Of a stretch of DNA of 64,000 nt, positions 33,399-42,409 are shown one piece after another; position 1 is the stretch's first letter; the number at the start of each line of letters is the position of its first letter. The notes below the pieces were generated by a model. That model saw nothing but the letters and a program-made list of their open reading frames with translations, ran no database searches and was not told the origin of the DNA. Position numbers and translations under genes: made by a program. Source of the DNA: Corynebacterium variabile (GTDB lineage: Bacteria > Actinomycetota > Actinomycetes > Mycobacteriales > Mycobacteriaceae); contig NZ_BJNT01000003.1 in the NCBI RefSeq assembly GCF_006539825.1, positions 107,985 through 171,984 of the forward strand, read 5' to 3'.

Positions 33399-36300
33399 CT
33401 AGATCACCTGCTCCCCGGCGCGGCAGGCGGGGCACAGACACGCGTACTCCGTGTCGCCGCAGGCGTCGGTGGCGCTGAACCCCGGCCCTGCCACGCGTGC
33501 CGCGGTGGCCAGGGCGAGGGCGCGGAACTCCGCCAGGTCGTCCTCGCTGAGCTGGCCCTGCTGCAGGACCTTGACCTTGGCGTTCTCCACACGCGGGTAG
33601 ACGAGCATGGCGCCGTCGGCACGGCGCCCGTCCTCGAGGGAGACCAGGAGCTGGTAGGCCGAGAGCTGCGGGCTCCCGGCGGCCTCCTTGACGGTCTTCG
33701 CGTTCTTCCCGGTCTTGAAGTCGATGACGGTGGACGCCCCGTCCGCGGTGGTCTCCAGCCGGTCGGTGCGGCCGGCGAGGATGACCGGCAGGCCGGTGTC
33801 GGTGTGTCCGATCATGTGCTCCAGTTTCTTCTCGACCTCGACGGTGCGGCCGTTCCCGGCGCGCTGGGTGAGCCAGCCGTGGAGCCGGTCGACGGCGTCG
33901 AGGCAGCCCTCGGTCAGCGGCCGGGCGGTCCAGGCGGGACCGTCGACGAGCCAGGGCACGACCTCGCGGACGATGTCGGCGGCGTCCTCCGGGGTGAGTC
34001 CGTCGGCGAAGCCCTCGGCGAGAGCGTGGATGAGGGTACCGACCTTCATCGGTTCGGTGGTCGGGGTGCTGCGCAGACTGTCGAGGAAGGACGCGAGGTC
34101 GCAGGCCGGACCGGTGGTCCTCCCGAGGTTCTCCAGGGTGGTGGGGCTGATCCGCAGGGTCGGTTCACTGTCCCCGCGGCGGTGGGCGACGGCGGGGCCG
34201 GTGGAGGAGGGCCCGGCGGTCCCCCACCATTCCGCGGGATCGGCGCCGTAGACGCCGGCCTCGGCGAGAGTGGCGAGATTTTCAGCGGCGGCACGGCGCT
34301 CATGGCCGGGCCGGTCGGGGTCGCAGACGGCATCCCGGAGTTCGGCGACGAGAGGTTCCATCGCCAGGACCCGCGGCAGGGAGTCTGCGACGGTATCGAC
34401 CGGGTGTGGCCGGGGTTCGCTCTCCGGGTCCGCATTCTCCACAGCCGTCGCCCCTTCACCACCCGTGATGTCGTCGAGGAACCGTGAGGGGACCGAGGCC
34501 TCATCTCCGGCGGATTCCACGGCGGTGACCAGGGTGTACCGGCTGGCCCGGGACACGGCGAGGAGGAAGAGCCGACGCTCCTCGGCCAGGGCGCTGCTGG
34601 CCCGGGAGACGATGGTGGTCGGTTCGATGCCCCGGTCCAGCAGATCGACCAGTTCCTGCTGCCCGAACAGTCCACCGACGGTCGGACCGGCCGGCCAGCT
34701 GTCCTCCTGCACCCCGGAGACGATGACGACCTCCCATTCCCGGCCGGCGGCGGCGTGGGCGGGCAGGATCTCCACGGCATCAGGACGCACCCCGCGCCGG
34801 TCGCGGGCACCGGTGGGCAGCTCCTGGGCACGGACACCGTCGAGGAAGGTCTCGAGCGTGATCGCCGGAGTCCGTTCGACGAGGTCGCCGGCCAGGTCGA
34901 AGAGGCTCATGACCGCATCGAGGTCGCGGTCAGCCTGGGAGCCGAGGGTGCCGCCACGCAGTGCACGGGTCTGCAGCCGGGTCGACAGACCGGTGGCCTG
35001 CCACACCGCCCACAGCACGGCCTCGACGGACCCGCCGTCCTCCGCGACAACCTGACCGGCTTCGATGACGGCGCGGACCTGGTCGAGCAGGCCGAGTTCA
35101 CGGGGCCCGAACCGACGTCGCCATGCCTCGGTCTCCTGCTCGTCGGCGCGACCGGTGACCATGAGCCCGACGGCCTCCATGGCACGCAGCCCCGTCCCGA
35201 CCAGGACCGGGGCGAGGGAGCGCTCCATCCGTCGCAGCATCACCGGGTCCGCCCCACCGACCGGGCTTTCGACGAGCTGCTGCAGCTCGGCGACGGTCAG
35301 GGGTCGCACGAGGGCATCGAGTGCGAGCAGCAGGGAGGAGACGAGGGGCTGTTCGGCCAGCACCACGCTCGTCGGGTCGACCTTCACCGGCACGCCGTGG
35401 CTGAGGAGGGTGCGGCGCAACGGGTGGATCTCCCCGGCGGTGCGCACGACCACGGCGATCCGGTCCCAGTCCACGCCGTCGGTGACGTGGGCACGCCGCA
35501 CCGCATCGGCCACACTGAGCCGCTCGGAGGTGACCGACGGCGCGCGCCGGATCACGAGGTCGGGGGCCGGCCCGGCGACATCTTCAGTGCCAGCTTCAGT
35601 GGCCGCTTCGGTGGCCGCTTCGGTGGCACGTACCGGCACCCTCGTCCGCGACGGCGGCAGCAGCCGGCCCAACCGGTTCACCGCGGTGACTGCGGCAGCG
35701 CCCAACCGGTACGACCGGGACAGGACGATGCGGTGGTCGGCGTCCTCCGCCAGGCCGGTGAGGTAGTCCTCGTCGGCACCACGGAAATGGAAGACGCACT
35801 GGTCGGCGTCCCCGGCGACGAGGACGCGGGCCCCTGGCGTGGTGAGCATCTCGAGGAAACGGGCGGACGCGGGGTCGAGGTTGTGGGCGTCATCGACGAG
35901 CAGCAGTTTCACGGTGTCTCGCTGCCGGTCGAGGATGCGGCGGCCTTCCGGGGTGTTCTCCAGTTCATCGAGGACACGGTGAAGCAGCTCGGAGACGTTG
36001 AGTGCGTGGGAGCCGGAGAGCTTCACGACGCGGCGGCTCTCACGCAGGAAGTCCCCGGCGCCGACCCACATGTCCAGGTCGTGTTCGCGTCCCAGATCGG
36101 CGAGTGCGTCGGGTCCGATACCCCGCTCCTCGGCACGCAGCAGCAGGTCACGGAGCTGGCGGGCGAAGCCGACGAGTGGAAGGGCCGGACGGATGCGCTC
36201 GGGCCAGGACCCGGTGCCGTCCACGGCGTTGCCCTGCAGCAGCGAGCGGATGAGCAGGTCGTGGTCGGCACCGGTCATCAGCCGGGGCAGGGGTTCCTCG

Positions 36301-36854
36301 CGCAGCTGTGCGACGGCGCGCAGCAGGGCGAAAGCCCACGAGTGCACGGAACGGACCGGGGTCCCGGTAGCCGCGTAGCCGGTCGCGTCGGCGGCAGCTG
36401 TGCCGTCGACGTCGCCGGCGAGGTCGCACAGCAGGTCGGTGAGCCGGCCACGCAGGTCGGTCGCCGCCTCCTTCGAGGGAGTGACCACCATGACCCCGGC
36501 CGGGTCTCCCCCGTTGCCCAGGTAGGTCACCAGGGCATCGAGCAGCAGCGAAGTCTTTCCGGTTCCCGGTCCTCCGAGCACGGCGTAGGGCCTGTCACGC
36601 GGAGCCCGGTCGTCGTCGGTGACCAGGGCGTCGGCCAGACCGCTCCACTGCCGCGACGGCGTGCGCTCCGCAGCGACCGGTGCGGCACCGGCGTCAGCAC
36701 CATGTCCGGTGTCGAGGCGTACCCGGACGCTGTCGGCCGAGCCGATCCGTCGGCGTAGCCGGGCGTCGGCGCGGGCGTTCTCGCGGGCCTTTGCAGTACG
36801 CTCCTGCTCCGCGTCGGAGTCAGTCCTGTCCGTCCTGCCTGTCCTGTCCACCAC
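33399..36854 (-). CDS. adnA: AdnA subunit of the AdnAB helicase-nuclease
   Basis: This is the partner of AdnB, about 1151 residues. The motor has Walker A LGGPGTGKTSLLLDAL and a motif II written LLLVDDAHNLDPASA. Further motifs are VAGDADQCVFHFRGA and LAVSRASRYTLV. The C-terminal nuclease shows LAGRTDRLE and VIDFKTGKNAK. Cysteines in TGPACDLASF, before the nuclease, and in the terminal CGDTEYACLCPAC cluster fit an AddB/Cas4-style Fe-S site. A four-unit TEAA/TEAG repeat lies at 35590-35635. The frame is open to GTG 36905, but GGAG lies seven bases before GTG 36854; I prefer that start, which overlaps the upstream gene by 35 bases. It is the first helicase gene of the operon. Confidence 0.9.
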   Translation of the reverse strand: MVDRTGRTDRTDSDAEQERTAKARENARADARLRRRIGSADSVRVRLDTGHGADAGAAPVAAERTPSRQWSGLADALVTDDDRAPRDRPYAVLGGPGTGKTSLLLDALVTYLGNGGDPAGVMVVTPSKEAATDLRGRLTDLLCDLAGDVDGTAAADATGYAATGTPVRSVHSWAFALLRAVAQLREEPLPRLMTGADHDLLIRSLLQGNAVDGTGSWPERIRPALPLVGFARQLRDLLLRAEERGIGPDALADLGREHDLDMWVGAGDFLRESRRVVKLSGSHALNVSELLHRVLDELENTPEGRRILDRQRDTVKLLLVDDAHNLDPASARFLEMLTTPGARVLVAGDADQCVFHFRGADEDYLTGLAEDADHRIVLSRSYRLGAAAVTAVNRLGRLLPPSRTRVPVRATEAATEAATEAGTEDVAGPAPDLVIRRAPSVTSERLSVADAVRRAHVTDGVDWDRIAVVVRTAGEIHPLRRTLLSHGVPVKVDPTSVVLAEQPLVSSLLLALDALVRPLTVAELQQLVESPVGGADPVMLRRMERSLAPVLVGTGLRAMEAVGLMVTGRADEQETEAWRRRFGPRELGLLDQVRAVIEAGQVVAEDGGSVEAVLWAVWQATGLSTRLQTRALRGGTLGSQADRDLDAVMSLFDLAGDLVERTPAITLETFLDGVRAQELPTGARDRRGVRPDAVEILPAHAAAGREWEVVIVSGVQEDSWPAGPTVGGLFGQQELVDLLDRGIEPTTIVSRASSALAEERRLFLLAVSRASRYTLVTAVESAGDEASVPSRFLDDITGGEGATAVENADPESEPRPHPVDTVADSLPRVLAMEPLVAELRDAVCDPDRPGHERRAAAENLATLAEAGVYGADPAEWWGTAGPSSTGPAVAHRRGDSEPTLRISPTTLENLGRTTGPACDLASFLDSLRSTPTTEPMKVGTLIHALAEGFADGLTPEDAADIVREVVPWLVDGPAWTARPLTEGCLDAVDRLHGWLTQRAGNGRTVEVEKKLEHMIGHTDTGLPVILAGRTDRLETTADGASTVIDFKTGKNAKTVKEAAGSPQLSAYQLLVSLEDGRRADGAMLVYPRVENAKVKVLQQGQLSEDDLAEFRALALATAARVAGPGFSATDACGDTEYACLCPACRAGEQVI

Positions 36855-37827
36855 AGGTGTTCTCCGTCCCCTGCTCGCCTGTCCCGTCGCCCGAGAGATC
36901 GTCACTGATCATGTCATCCCGACCGGACCGTCCGGTGATCCGCACCGCCACAATATCGCTCACACGTTCGAGTCCGGGCCAGGCTTCGGGCTGACTGTCC
37001 GGCAGGACCGCATGAACGAACATCCGGTAGATCACCGCCCGGAGCAGCAGCTGGTTGAAGTCCGGCAGATGCGACCACCGGTCGATGAGATCGTCTTCCG
37101 CGCTCGCCCACGCCACGGCGTCCACCACCAGCAGCGCCACCGACCACACCGCCGGACGCCACGCCGGCACCAGATCGACCACCGCCGGATCGGTATGCCC
37201 GTCGAAGACGGTGCATCCCAGCATGTCGCCGTGTACCAGCTGGTCAGGGGCGGTGACCTCGGCGCGCAGCGGCAGCAGCTTCGCCGCCTTCGCCATCGCC
37301 GCGGCCACGTCCTCACGCGGCACGGCCCCGGGATCCATCACCGGCGCCAGCAGGTCGGTCGGATCATCTGCCCAGGCTGCGGCCTCCGCCGCCGCGAACA
37401 GGTCGACATCCCCGACCCCGTCCCGGGAGGACGCGGAACTCCGGTTCGTGCTGCCACCTGTGAGGAAGGAGGGACGCCGCTCCTCTGCCAGTGCCTTGTT
37501 GAGACTCACTGCGGCGGCAGCCACCTCGTCGAACCGCGGAGCCCGGTGCCCGGAGACGAAGGCGCGCGCCGTCCACCCGCCCACCGAGTAGCGGCCGTCG
37601 GTGGAACGCAGCGGCCGTGGCACCGTCACTCCCGCAGGTCGGATCCGGTCCATGACCTGGGCGACCCAGGTGCCGCGTGCCGGGTCGGAGACCGGGACGA
37701 GAACCACGTGGTCGCACCGCCACCCGTCGCCCCAGGCGTCCCCCAGCAGGGCCGGGGTGACGTAGCCGACCTGGAAGGCGCCGCGGACACCCTCCGTCGG
37801 GGCGGTATTGCGGTTCGAGTCAGACAT
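36820..37827 (-). CDS. TIGR02569-family protein (phosphotransferase-like)
   Basis: The protein of about 335 residues belongs to an actinobacterial family of unknown function with a distant protein-kinase/aminoglycoside-phosphotransferase fold. QLVHGDMLGCTVFD then VVDLVPAWRP are equivalent to the HGDxxxxN and DxxP motifs. The N-terminus carries the family's EGVRGAFQVG-YVTPALLGDAW segment. The frame has two GTG codons upstream, but ATG 37827 is preceded by TAGAGT and GGTGGCC, a leaderless-type context. The C-terminal tail is a Gln/Asp/Gly repeat (GGQDRQDGQD) encoded in the overlap with adnA. It resembles the gene upstream of adnA in mycobacteria. Confidence 0.78.
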   Translation of the reverse strand: MSDSNRNTAPTEGVRGAFQVGYVTPALLGDAWGDGWRCDHVVLVPVSDPARGTWVAQVMDRIRPAGVTVPRPLRSTDGRYSVGGWTARAFVSGHRAPRFDEVAAAAVSLNKALAEERRPSFLTGGSTNRSSASSRDGVGDVDLFAAAEAAAWADDPTDLLAPVMDPGAVPREDVAAAMAKAAKLLPLRAEVTAPDQLVHGDMLGCTVFDGHTDPAVVDLVPAWRPAVWSVALLVVDAVAWASAEDDLIDRWSHLPDFNQLLLRAVIYRMFVHAVLPDSQPEAWPGLERVSDIVAVRITGRSGRDDMISDDLSGDGTGEQGTENTCGGQDRQDGQD

Positions 37828-37845
37828 GGCCACCACTCTATCGAC

Positions 37846-38883
37846 TCAGTCCCCCTCAGGATGCGGCCAGGCGTTCGCACGGCACACCGCATCCCGGCTG
37901 TCCCTGTCATCGTCCATGTACTCCGTACCGGCGTCGAGTTCGATGAGGTCCTTGTTCGCCAGGCTGAGGGTCTGCTGCATCATGATCGGCGCCAGCGCCC
38001 CGTCCTCCTGGCAGGGCTGGTGCGCGGCATGTCCGATCCCGTGCCCGATCTCGTGGTTGAGGACGTACTGACGGTAGGAGCCGAGGTCACCGGCGAACGG
38101 CAGGGCGCCACGGGCCCAGCGGGCCAGGTTGATGATGACGCGGCCGTCCCCGGCGGCGCCGTCGGTAGTGCCGCTGCTGTCCCCGCCACTGACGAAGCAG
38201 CTGGTCTCCAGCTCGATCTCGCCGCCACACAGCTGCCTGGTCGTCTCCGGACTGGTCAGCCGGATCCGCAGGTCGGGGGTATCGGAGCTGGAGACGCTGA
38301 TGTGACGGAACGCGATCGCGTCATCCCTGTTCCCGATCCAGGACCGTGGATCGGCCAGCGTGGCGTCCACCATCGCGGCGAAGCTGTCCCCGCCGCCGAA
38401 GGACGCCGTGTCGATCCCCTGCTCGGTCTCGACGACATAGGTGAGCGTGCGGGTGTCTGCGCCGTGCGGGTCACCGGCGACTGCACCGGCGGAACCGACG
38501 CCGCGCCAGGTGCCGCGCCCCTTGTCGGTCACCTTTCCCCCGGGTGGCAGGCTGCCGACGTCGTCGGAGGTCGGGACACCGGGTATCGGGCCGGGGGTGG
38601 CCTCCCCGGTCCCGGTGACCGAGGCCATCGCTGCGGCGTCATTGTCCGGGGTCGCGGCAGAATCCCCTGAGTTCCCGGCATCCCCGGTGCCACCCGCCAC
38701 GGCGCGGACCAGCACCACGAGGGTCACCAGGACCACCACGAGTACGCCGACGGTGGCCCAGCGGCGACGCCGGTAAACCGCGGGCACAGGCTGTCGGCCG
38801 AAGCTGCCCTCCCCGCCACCGACCGGGCGGTCCCGTCGAAGGTCAGGGACGTCGTCGAAGGGGTCCTGGGATCTGTGGGTCAC
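37846..38883 (-). CDS. DUF3152 membrane-anchored metalloprotease-like protein
   Basis: The 345-residue protein has a cytoplasmic N-terminus of about 40 residues, one membrane anchor (TVGVLVVVLVTLVVLVRAVAG) and an acidic, Ser/Ala/Gly-rich linker. The extracytoplasmic DUF3152 domain carries the metzincin-like zinc motif HEIGHGIGHAAH (HExxHxxGxxH) and a downstream Met (PIMMQQ) that could be the Met-turn. Three Cys residues lie in the domain. Activity is inferred; DUF3152 has no assigned function. The start is GTG 38883, within a 7-bp inverted repeat that may be an operator. It is 18 bases from the TIGR02569 gene and is probably co-transcribed with it. Confidence 0.85.
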   Translation of the reverse strand: MTHRSQDPFDDVPDLRRDRPVGGGEGSFGRQPVPAVYRRRRWATVGVLVVVLVTLVVLVRAVAGGTGDAGNSGDSAATPDNDAAAMASVTGTGEATPGPIPGVPTSDDVGSLPPGGKVTDKGRGTWRGVGSAGAVAGDPHGADTRTLTYVVETEQGIDTASFGGGDSFAAMVDATLADPRSWIGNRDDAIAFRHISVSSSDTPDLRIRLTSPETTRQLCGGEIELETSCFVSGGDSSGTTDGAAGDGRVIINLARWARGALPFAGDLGSYRQYVLNHEIGHGIGHAAHQPCQEDGALAPIMMQQTLSLANKDLIELDAGTEYMDDDRDSRDAVCRANAWPHPEGD

Positions 38884-38898
38884 AGTCTACGAGACTGT
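38882..38898. promoter_or_regulatory. Inverted repeat over the DUF3152 start codon (possible operator)
   Basis: Perfect 7-bp arms ACAGTCT/AGACTGT are separated by ACG. The repeat covers the GTG start codon and a TAGACT sequence just before it on the minus strand. A dimeric repressor site or a small RNA hairpin that hides the start are both possible. Confidence 0.4.
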
Positions 38899-38951
38899 CA
38901 CACCCGCTGCCCTGGGCAGGAGCCGGGTGTGGCAACCGGATCAGCGGCGGA

Positions 38952-39173
38952 TCAGATGAATCCGACGGTACGGGCGGAAGAGACGCCGACCTCGATGAAG
39001 GCGACCTGGTCGCGGACCAGGAGTGTGACAGCCCCCTTGGTGTCCTCGAGCTTGAGGGTGCCGGAGTCGGTGGCGAGGAACTCCTCGACACGGGCGAGGA
39101 GCGCGTCCCGGTCCTCCTTGGAGTTGATGACGATGTCACGGGGGGAGGCGACGAAGCCGACCTTGATATCCAT
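38952..39173 (-). CDS. DUF3107 small protein
   Basis: The 73-residue protein matches the DUF3107 family of small actinobacterial proteins: DIKVGFVASPRDIVINSKEDRDAL, then FLATDSGTLKLEDTKG and VRDQVAFIEVGVSSARTVGFI. It has a single alpha/beta fold and no signal. Its function is unknown; it is found next to the DUF3152 gene in mycobacteria too. ATG 39173 is chosen because it gives the family length; the frame is open 27 codons further upstream into the promoter region of the divergent helicase gene. Confidence 0.82.
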   Translation of the reverse strand: MDIKVGFVASPRDIVINSKEDRDALLARVEEFLATDSGTLKLEDTKGAVTLLVRDQVAFIEVGVSSARTVGFI

Positions 39174-39287
39174 GTGGGTGATCCACACACCTTTCAGACG
39201 AAAAGACTGCTCAGTGGTTGGGCAACGGCTGAGCACTGTAACCTTGACCATCATAGCGACTTGAAGACGACATCAACGGACACACCG

Positions 39288-40685
39288 ATGAGGATGGTGG
39301 CAGTGGAGAGCAGTCGACCGACGTTCCGGAGCCTCGGCGTCGCCGCCGAGATCGTGGATGCCCTGACCGACCAGGGGATCGACCGGGCGTTCGCGATCCA
39401 GGAACGCACCCTCCCACTGGCACTGACGGGCAAGGACCTCATCGGACAGGCCCGCACCGGCATGGGCAAGACCCTCGGCTTCGGCGTCCCGATGCTCGAC
39501 CGTCTCTTCGATGACGCCGACATCACCGAACTCGACGGGACCGTCCGCGGTCTCGTCGTCGTCCCGACCCGTGAACTGTGTCTCCAGGTCGCCGAGGACC
39601 TCACCGGGGCGTCCACCCGGTTGACCGCGCCGGTCGGCCCGGGGAAGGACGCCACTCGACCGTTCCGCGTCACCGCGATCTACGGCGGTGTGCCCTTCGA
39701 CAAGCAGACCGCCGCGTTGGACGCCGGCACCGACGTCGTCGTGGGGACGCCGGGGCGCCTGCTCGACCTGTCACGCCAGAACCTGCTGGACCTGACCCAT
39801 GTCGAGGTCCTCGTCCTCGACGAGGCCGACGAGATGCTCGACCAGGGCTTCCTCGACGACGTCAAGGCGATCATGGCCCAGACCTCCCCGAACCGGCAGA
39901 CCATGCTCTTCTCCGCGACGATGCCCGGGCCGATCGTCGCACTGACCCGTAGTTTCATGCACCGTCCGGTGCGCGTGCGGGCGGACAACTCCTCGGCCCA
40001 GGCCACCCACGCCACCACCACACAGATCGTCTTCCAGTCCCACCGTCTGGACCGCGTCAGCGTCCTCGCCAGGATCCTGCAGACCCCCGGCCGCGGCCGC
40101 ACCATCGTCTTCGCCCGCACCAAGCGCTCCGCCGCGATGGTCGCCGAGGACCTCGCCGGGCTCGGATTCCGGGTCGGTGCCGTGCACGGTGACATGCGGC
40201 AGAATGACCGCGAACGGTCGCTCGACGCCTTCCGCGACGGCTCCGTGGACATCATGGTCGCCACCGACGTCGCGGCCCGCGGCATCGACGTCGAGGACGT
40301 CACCCACGTCATCAACTACCAGGTGCCGGAGGACGACAAGACCTACGTCCACCGCATCGGGCGCACCGGCCGGGCCGGTCACTCCGGAGTCGCGGTCACC
40401 CTCGTCGACTGGGACGACCTGACCCGCTGGCAGGCCATCGACGACACCCTCAACCTCGGCCACCCCACTCCGCCGCGCTGGTTCTCGACCTCCCCGGAGT
40501 TCCTCGCCGAATTCGACCTGCCCGAGGATGTCACCGACCGGGTGGGACGCGCCGTGCGGGTCCAGGGATCCGCCGCCGCCACCGCCCCGGCACGCAGGGA
40601 CCGCGACAGGGACCGCGACAGGGACCGGAACAGGGACCGGAACAACCACGGTGGCCGGAGGGACCGGAAGGCTGCCCGCCGTTGA
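39288..40685 (+). CDS. rhlE: DEAD-box RNA helicase (RhlE type)
   Basis: The 465-residue protein has a Q motif (TFRSLGVAAEI...AFAIQ), Walker A ARTGMGKT, VLDEADEML, SAT (LFSATMP), VATDVAARGIDVED and HRIGRTGRAG. The C-terminal tail is an Arg/Asp repeat (RDRDRDRDRDRNRDRN) encoded by 12-bp DNA repeats and ends in a basic RNA-binding stretch. It is likely involved in RNA remodelling and ribosome assembly, including at low temperature. The start could be ATG 39288, ATG 39294 or GTG 39303; 39288 gives the longest plausible form. The frame is open further upstream, but that part overlaps the divergent DUF3107 promoter. The stop overlaps the start of the next gene by four bases. It occupies the position of mycobacterial rhlE. 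Confidence 0.88.
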   Translation: MRMVAVESSRPTFRSLGVAAEIVDALTDQGIDRAFAIQERTLPLALTGKDLIGQARTGMGKTLGFGVPMLDRLFDDADITELDGTVRGLVVVPTRELCLQVAEDLTGASTRLTAPVGPGKDATRPFRVTAIYGGVPFDKQTAALDAGTDVVVGTPGRLLDLSRQNLLDLTHVEVLVLDEADEMLDQGFLDDVKAIMAQTSPNRQTMLFSATMPGPIVALTRSFMHRPVRVRADNSSAQATHATTTQIVFQSHRLDRVSVLARILQTPGRGRTIVFARTKRSAAMVAEDLAGLGFRVGAVHGDMRQNDRERSLDAFRDGSVDIMVATDVAARGIDVEDVTHVINYQVPEDDKTYVHRIGRTGRAGHSGVAVTLVDWDDLTRWQAIDDTLNLGHPTPPRWFSTSPEFLAEFDLPEDVTDRVGRAVRVQGSAAATAPARRDRDRDRDRDRNRDRNNHGGRRDRKAARR

Positions 40686-41950
40686 CCCGACGGACCACCC
40701 CTCCCCCGCCGGAACGCCGCACCCGCACCGATCTGGCGTTCACCGCCGCACTCACCGTCGCCGCCCTGGCCGTCGTCGGCGGCAGCTGGCTGGTCTCCGA
40801 CACCCGCGGCACCGACCACACCACCGCCGCCCCGGGGGACGCCATCGCCCCCTCCACCGCCGACGATGTACCGGTGCCGGGCTCCGTCCACGAGACCTGG
40901 CGCACCACCACCGATCCGCAGACCGCCCCTGATCCGTTGACCATGGACGGAGCCGTCGTCCGCACCGACAGGTCCACGGTCTCCGTGCTCGACGCGTCTG
41001 ACGGCCACGAGGTGTGGTCCTACTCGCGTGACCGCGACCTGTGCGGGGTCACCGGCGGCTGGTCACGCCTCGTCACCGTCTACCGCGGACCGAAGGGCTG
41101 CGGGGAGGCCACGAGCTTCAATGTCGCGACCGGACAGTACGTCGACACCCGCTCCGCCCTCGCACCCGACGAGGTGAGCACCTTCCGTTCCCTGGACCAT
41201 GTCGGCATCCTGGGTGGGGACCGGGTGGAACTGTGGCGTTCCGACCTGGTCCGCACCGTCGAGGTGGGCCACCAGGAAGTCACCGTGAACGCAGGGTCCC
41301 AACCGACCGACGGGTGCAGGTTCACCTCGGCACTGACCCGGAAGAAGGTCCTTGCCGTCGCCATGGACTGCCCCGGAGACACCGACGGCGACCGCACCGT
41401 CAGCCTGCTCAACGCCGACCCGGAGGAGTCCGGAACCCCGGAGATCACCCACGACTTCACGGTGCCGGAAGGTTCGGAACTCGTCGCCGTCGGCCAGGAG
41501 GCCGCACTGATCTACGTGCCCGGCAACGGGGTCCGGGCGAAGGACGCCGACGACGAGGAGGGATCCCGCTTCCAGGTGCTGCGCACCGACGGGAGCTTCG
41601 GTCAGTACCCGGCGGACCCGGCAGATCCGGCGTTCGCCACCGCGGCGCAGACCGCCGACCTCCCCCACCACATGACCTGGTTCGACGGCCGGCGTCTGAT
41701 AGCCTTCGGCCCGACGGACCTGGATCCGCGGTTCTCGATGCCCGCCCTGGGGACCGGAGCGGCGATGGGAGGACGCCTCCTGCTGCCGGTCACCGACGGG
41801 ATCGCGGTCGTCGACTGGGCGGACGGGAAGACGGAGAAGGTCATCCCCGTCGACCGTGGTGACTGGGACGGACCGGTGACCCTGCGGGTGCAGGGCAGCA
41901 CCGTCCTCGAGCAGCGTGGCGGGACACTCGTCGGACTGGCTGCGTCCTGA
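40682..41950 (+). CDS. Membrane-anchored PQQ/propeller-like protein of unknown function
   Basis: The 422-residue protein has an N-terminal membrane anchor (FTAALTVAALAVVGGSWLV, about residues 20-40). The exported domain has repeated beta motifs typical of PQQ-like propellers (TVSVLDASDGHEVWSYSRD, GIAVVDWADGKTEKVIPVD). Several Cys pairs (CGVTGGW, GCGEATSF, GCRF, MDCPG) point to disulfides. Its position directly after the DEAD-box gene matches Rv3212 in M. tuberculosis, itself uncharacterised. The start is TTG 40682 overlapping the helicase stop (TTGA), so it is translationally coupled. Confidence 0.72.
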   Translation: MTRRTTPPPPERRTRTDLAFTAALTVAALAVVGGSWLVSDTRGTDHTTAAPGDAIAPSTADDVPVPGSVHETWRTTTDPQTAPDPLTMDGAVVRTDRSTVSVLDASDGHEVWSYSRDRDLCGVTGGWSRLVTVYRGPKGCGEATSFNVATGQYVDTRSALAPDEVSTFRSLDHVGILGGDRVELWRSDLVRTVEVGHQEVTVNAGSQPTDGCRFTSALTRKKVLAVAMDCPGDTDGDRTVSLLNADPEESGTPEITHDFTVPEGSELVAVGQEAALIYVPGNGVRAKDADDEEGSRFQVLRTDGSFGQYPADPADPAFATAAQTADLPHHMTWFDGRRLIAFGPTDLDPRFSMPALGTGAAMGGRLLLPVTDGIAVVDWADGKTEKVIPVDRGDWDGPVTLRVQGSTVLEQRGGTLVGLAAS

Positions 41951-41980
41951 CGGCGTCCTGACGGCGTCCTGACTGCGTCC
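41941..41980. repeat. 11-bp tandem repeat at a gene end
   Basis: Three full units and one partial unit of [T/G]GCGTCCTGAC cover the stop codon of the propeller-like gene and most of the gap to the convergent membrane-protein gene. Each unit contains TGA. No stem structure is obvious. Confidence 0.85.
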
Positions 41981-41986
41981 CTACCC

Positions 41987-42409
41987 CTAGCTGTCGTAGC
42001 GGCGCGCGGCCCAGTCCACGGCGTCCGCATTGAACAGCATCGCCAGCCCGGCGACACCGACCAACGCGGTGGGCAGTCCGAGGTCGATGCGTCCCGACGA
42101 GAACATGTAGACCGAGACGAGCACCAGGATCATGTTGGTCATCGCCACCGGGCCGCGTCCCCAACGGCGACCGTCCTTGAGGAACCAGCCGGCGAGGGCG
42201 ACGATGCCGCCGAAGATGATGAACCAGGCGGCGGTGCCGTAGCCACTCACGGCGTCATTGTGGACGCCGTTGGCCTCCCGGACGATGAGGACGACCGCGA
42301 TGATCAGCCCGATCCCACCCTCGACCAGTCCGAGCCAGCCGGCGAACCGGACGCTCCGGGGAAGGACGAGGGACGGGTCACTGCTGTCGGGGCGGGGGCT
42401 GGCACTCAT
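41987..42409 (-). CDS. Small membrane protein of unknown function
   Basis: The 140-residue protein has a Ser/Pro/Asp-rich N-terminus and four predicted membrane helices (AGWLGLVEGGIGLIIAVVLI, AAWFIIFGGIVALAGWFL, MTNMILVLVSVYMFS and TALVGVAGLAMLF). I do not recognise a named family; similar small four-helix proteins are common in corynebacteria. TAGGAT on the minus strand lies eight bases before ATG 42409, so a leaderless start is likely; the frame is open 24 codons further upstream without a better start. It is divergent from whcE and convergent with the propeller-like gene. Confidence 0.68.
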   Translation of the reverse strand: MSASPRPDSSDPSLVLPRSVRFAGWLGLVEGGIGLIIAVVLIVREANGVHNDAVSGYGTAAWFIIFGGIVALAGWFLKDGRRWGRGPVAMTNMILVLVSVYMFSSGRIDLGLPTALVGVAGLAMLFNADAVDWAARRYDS

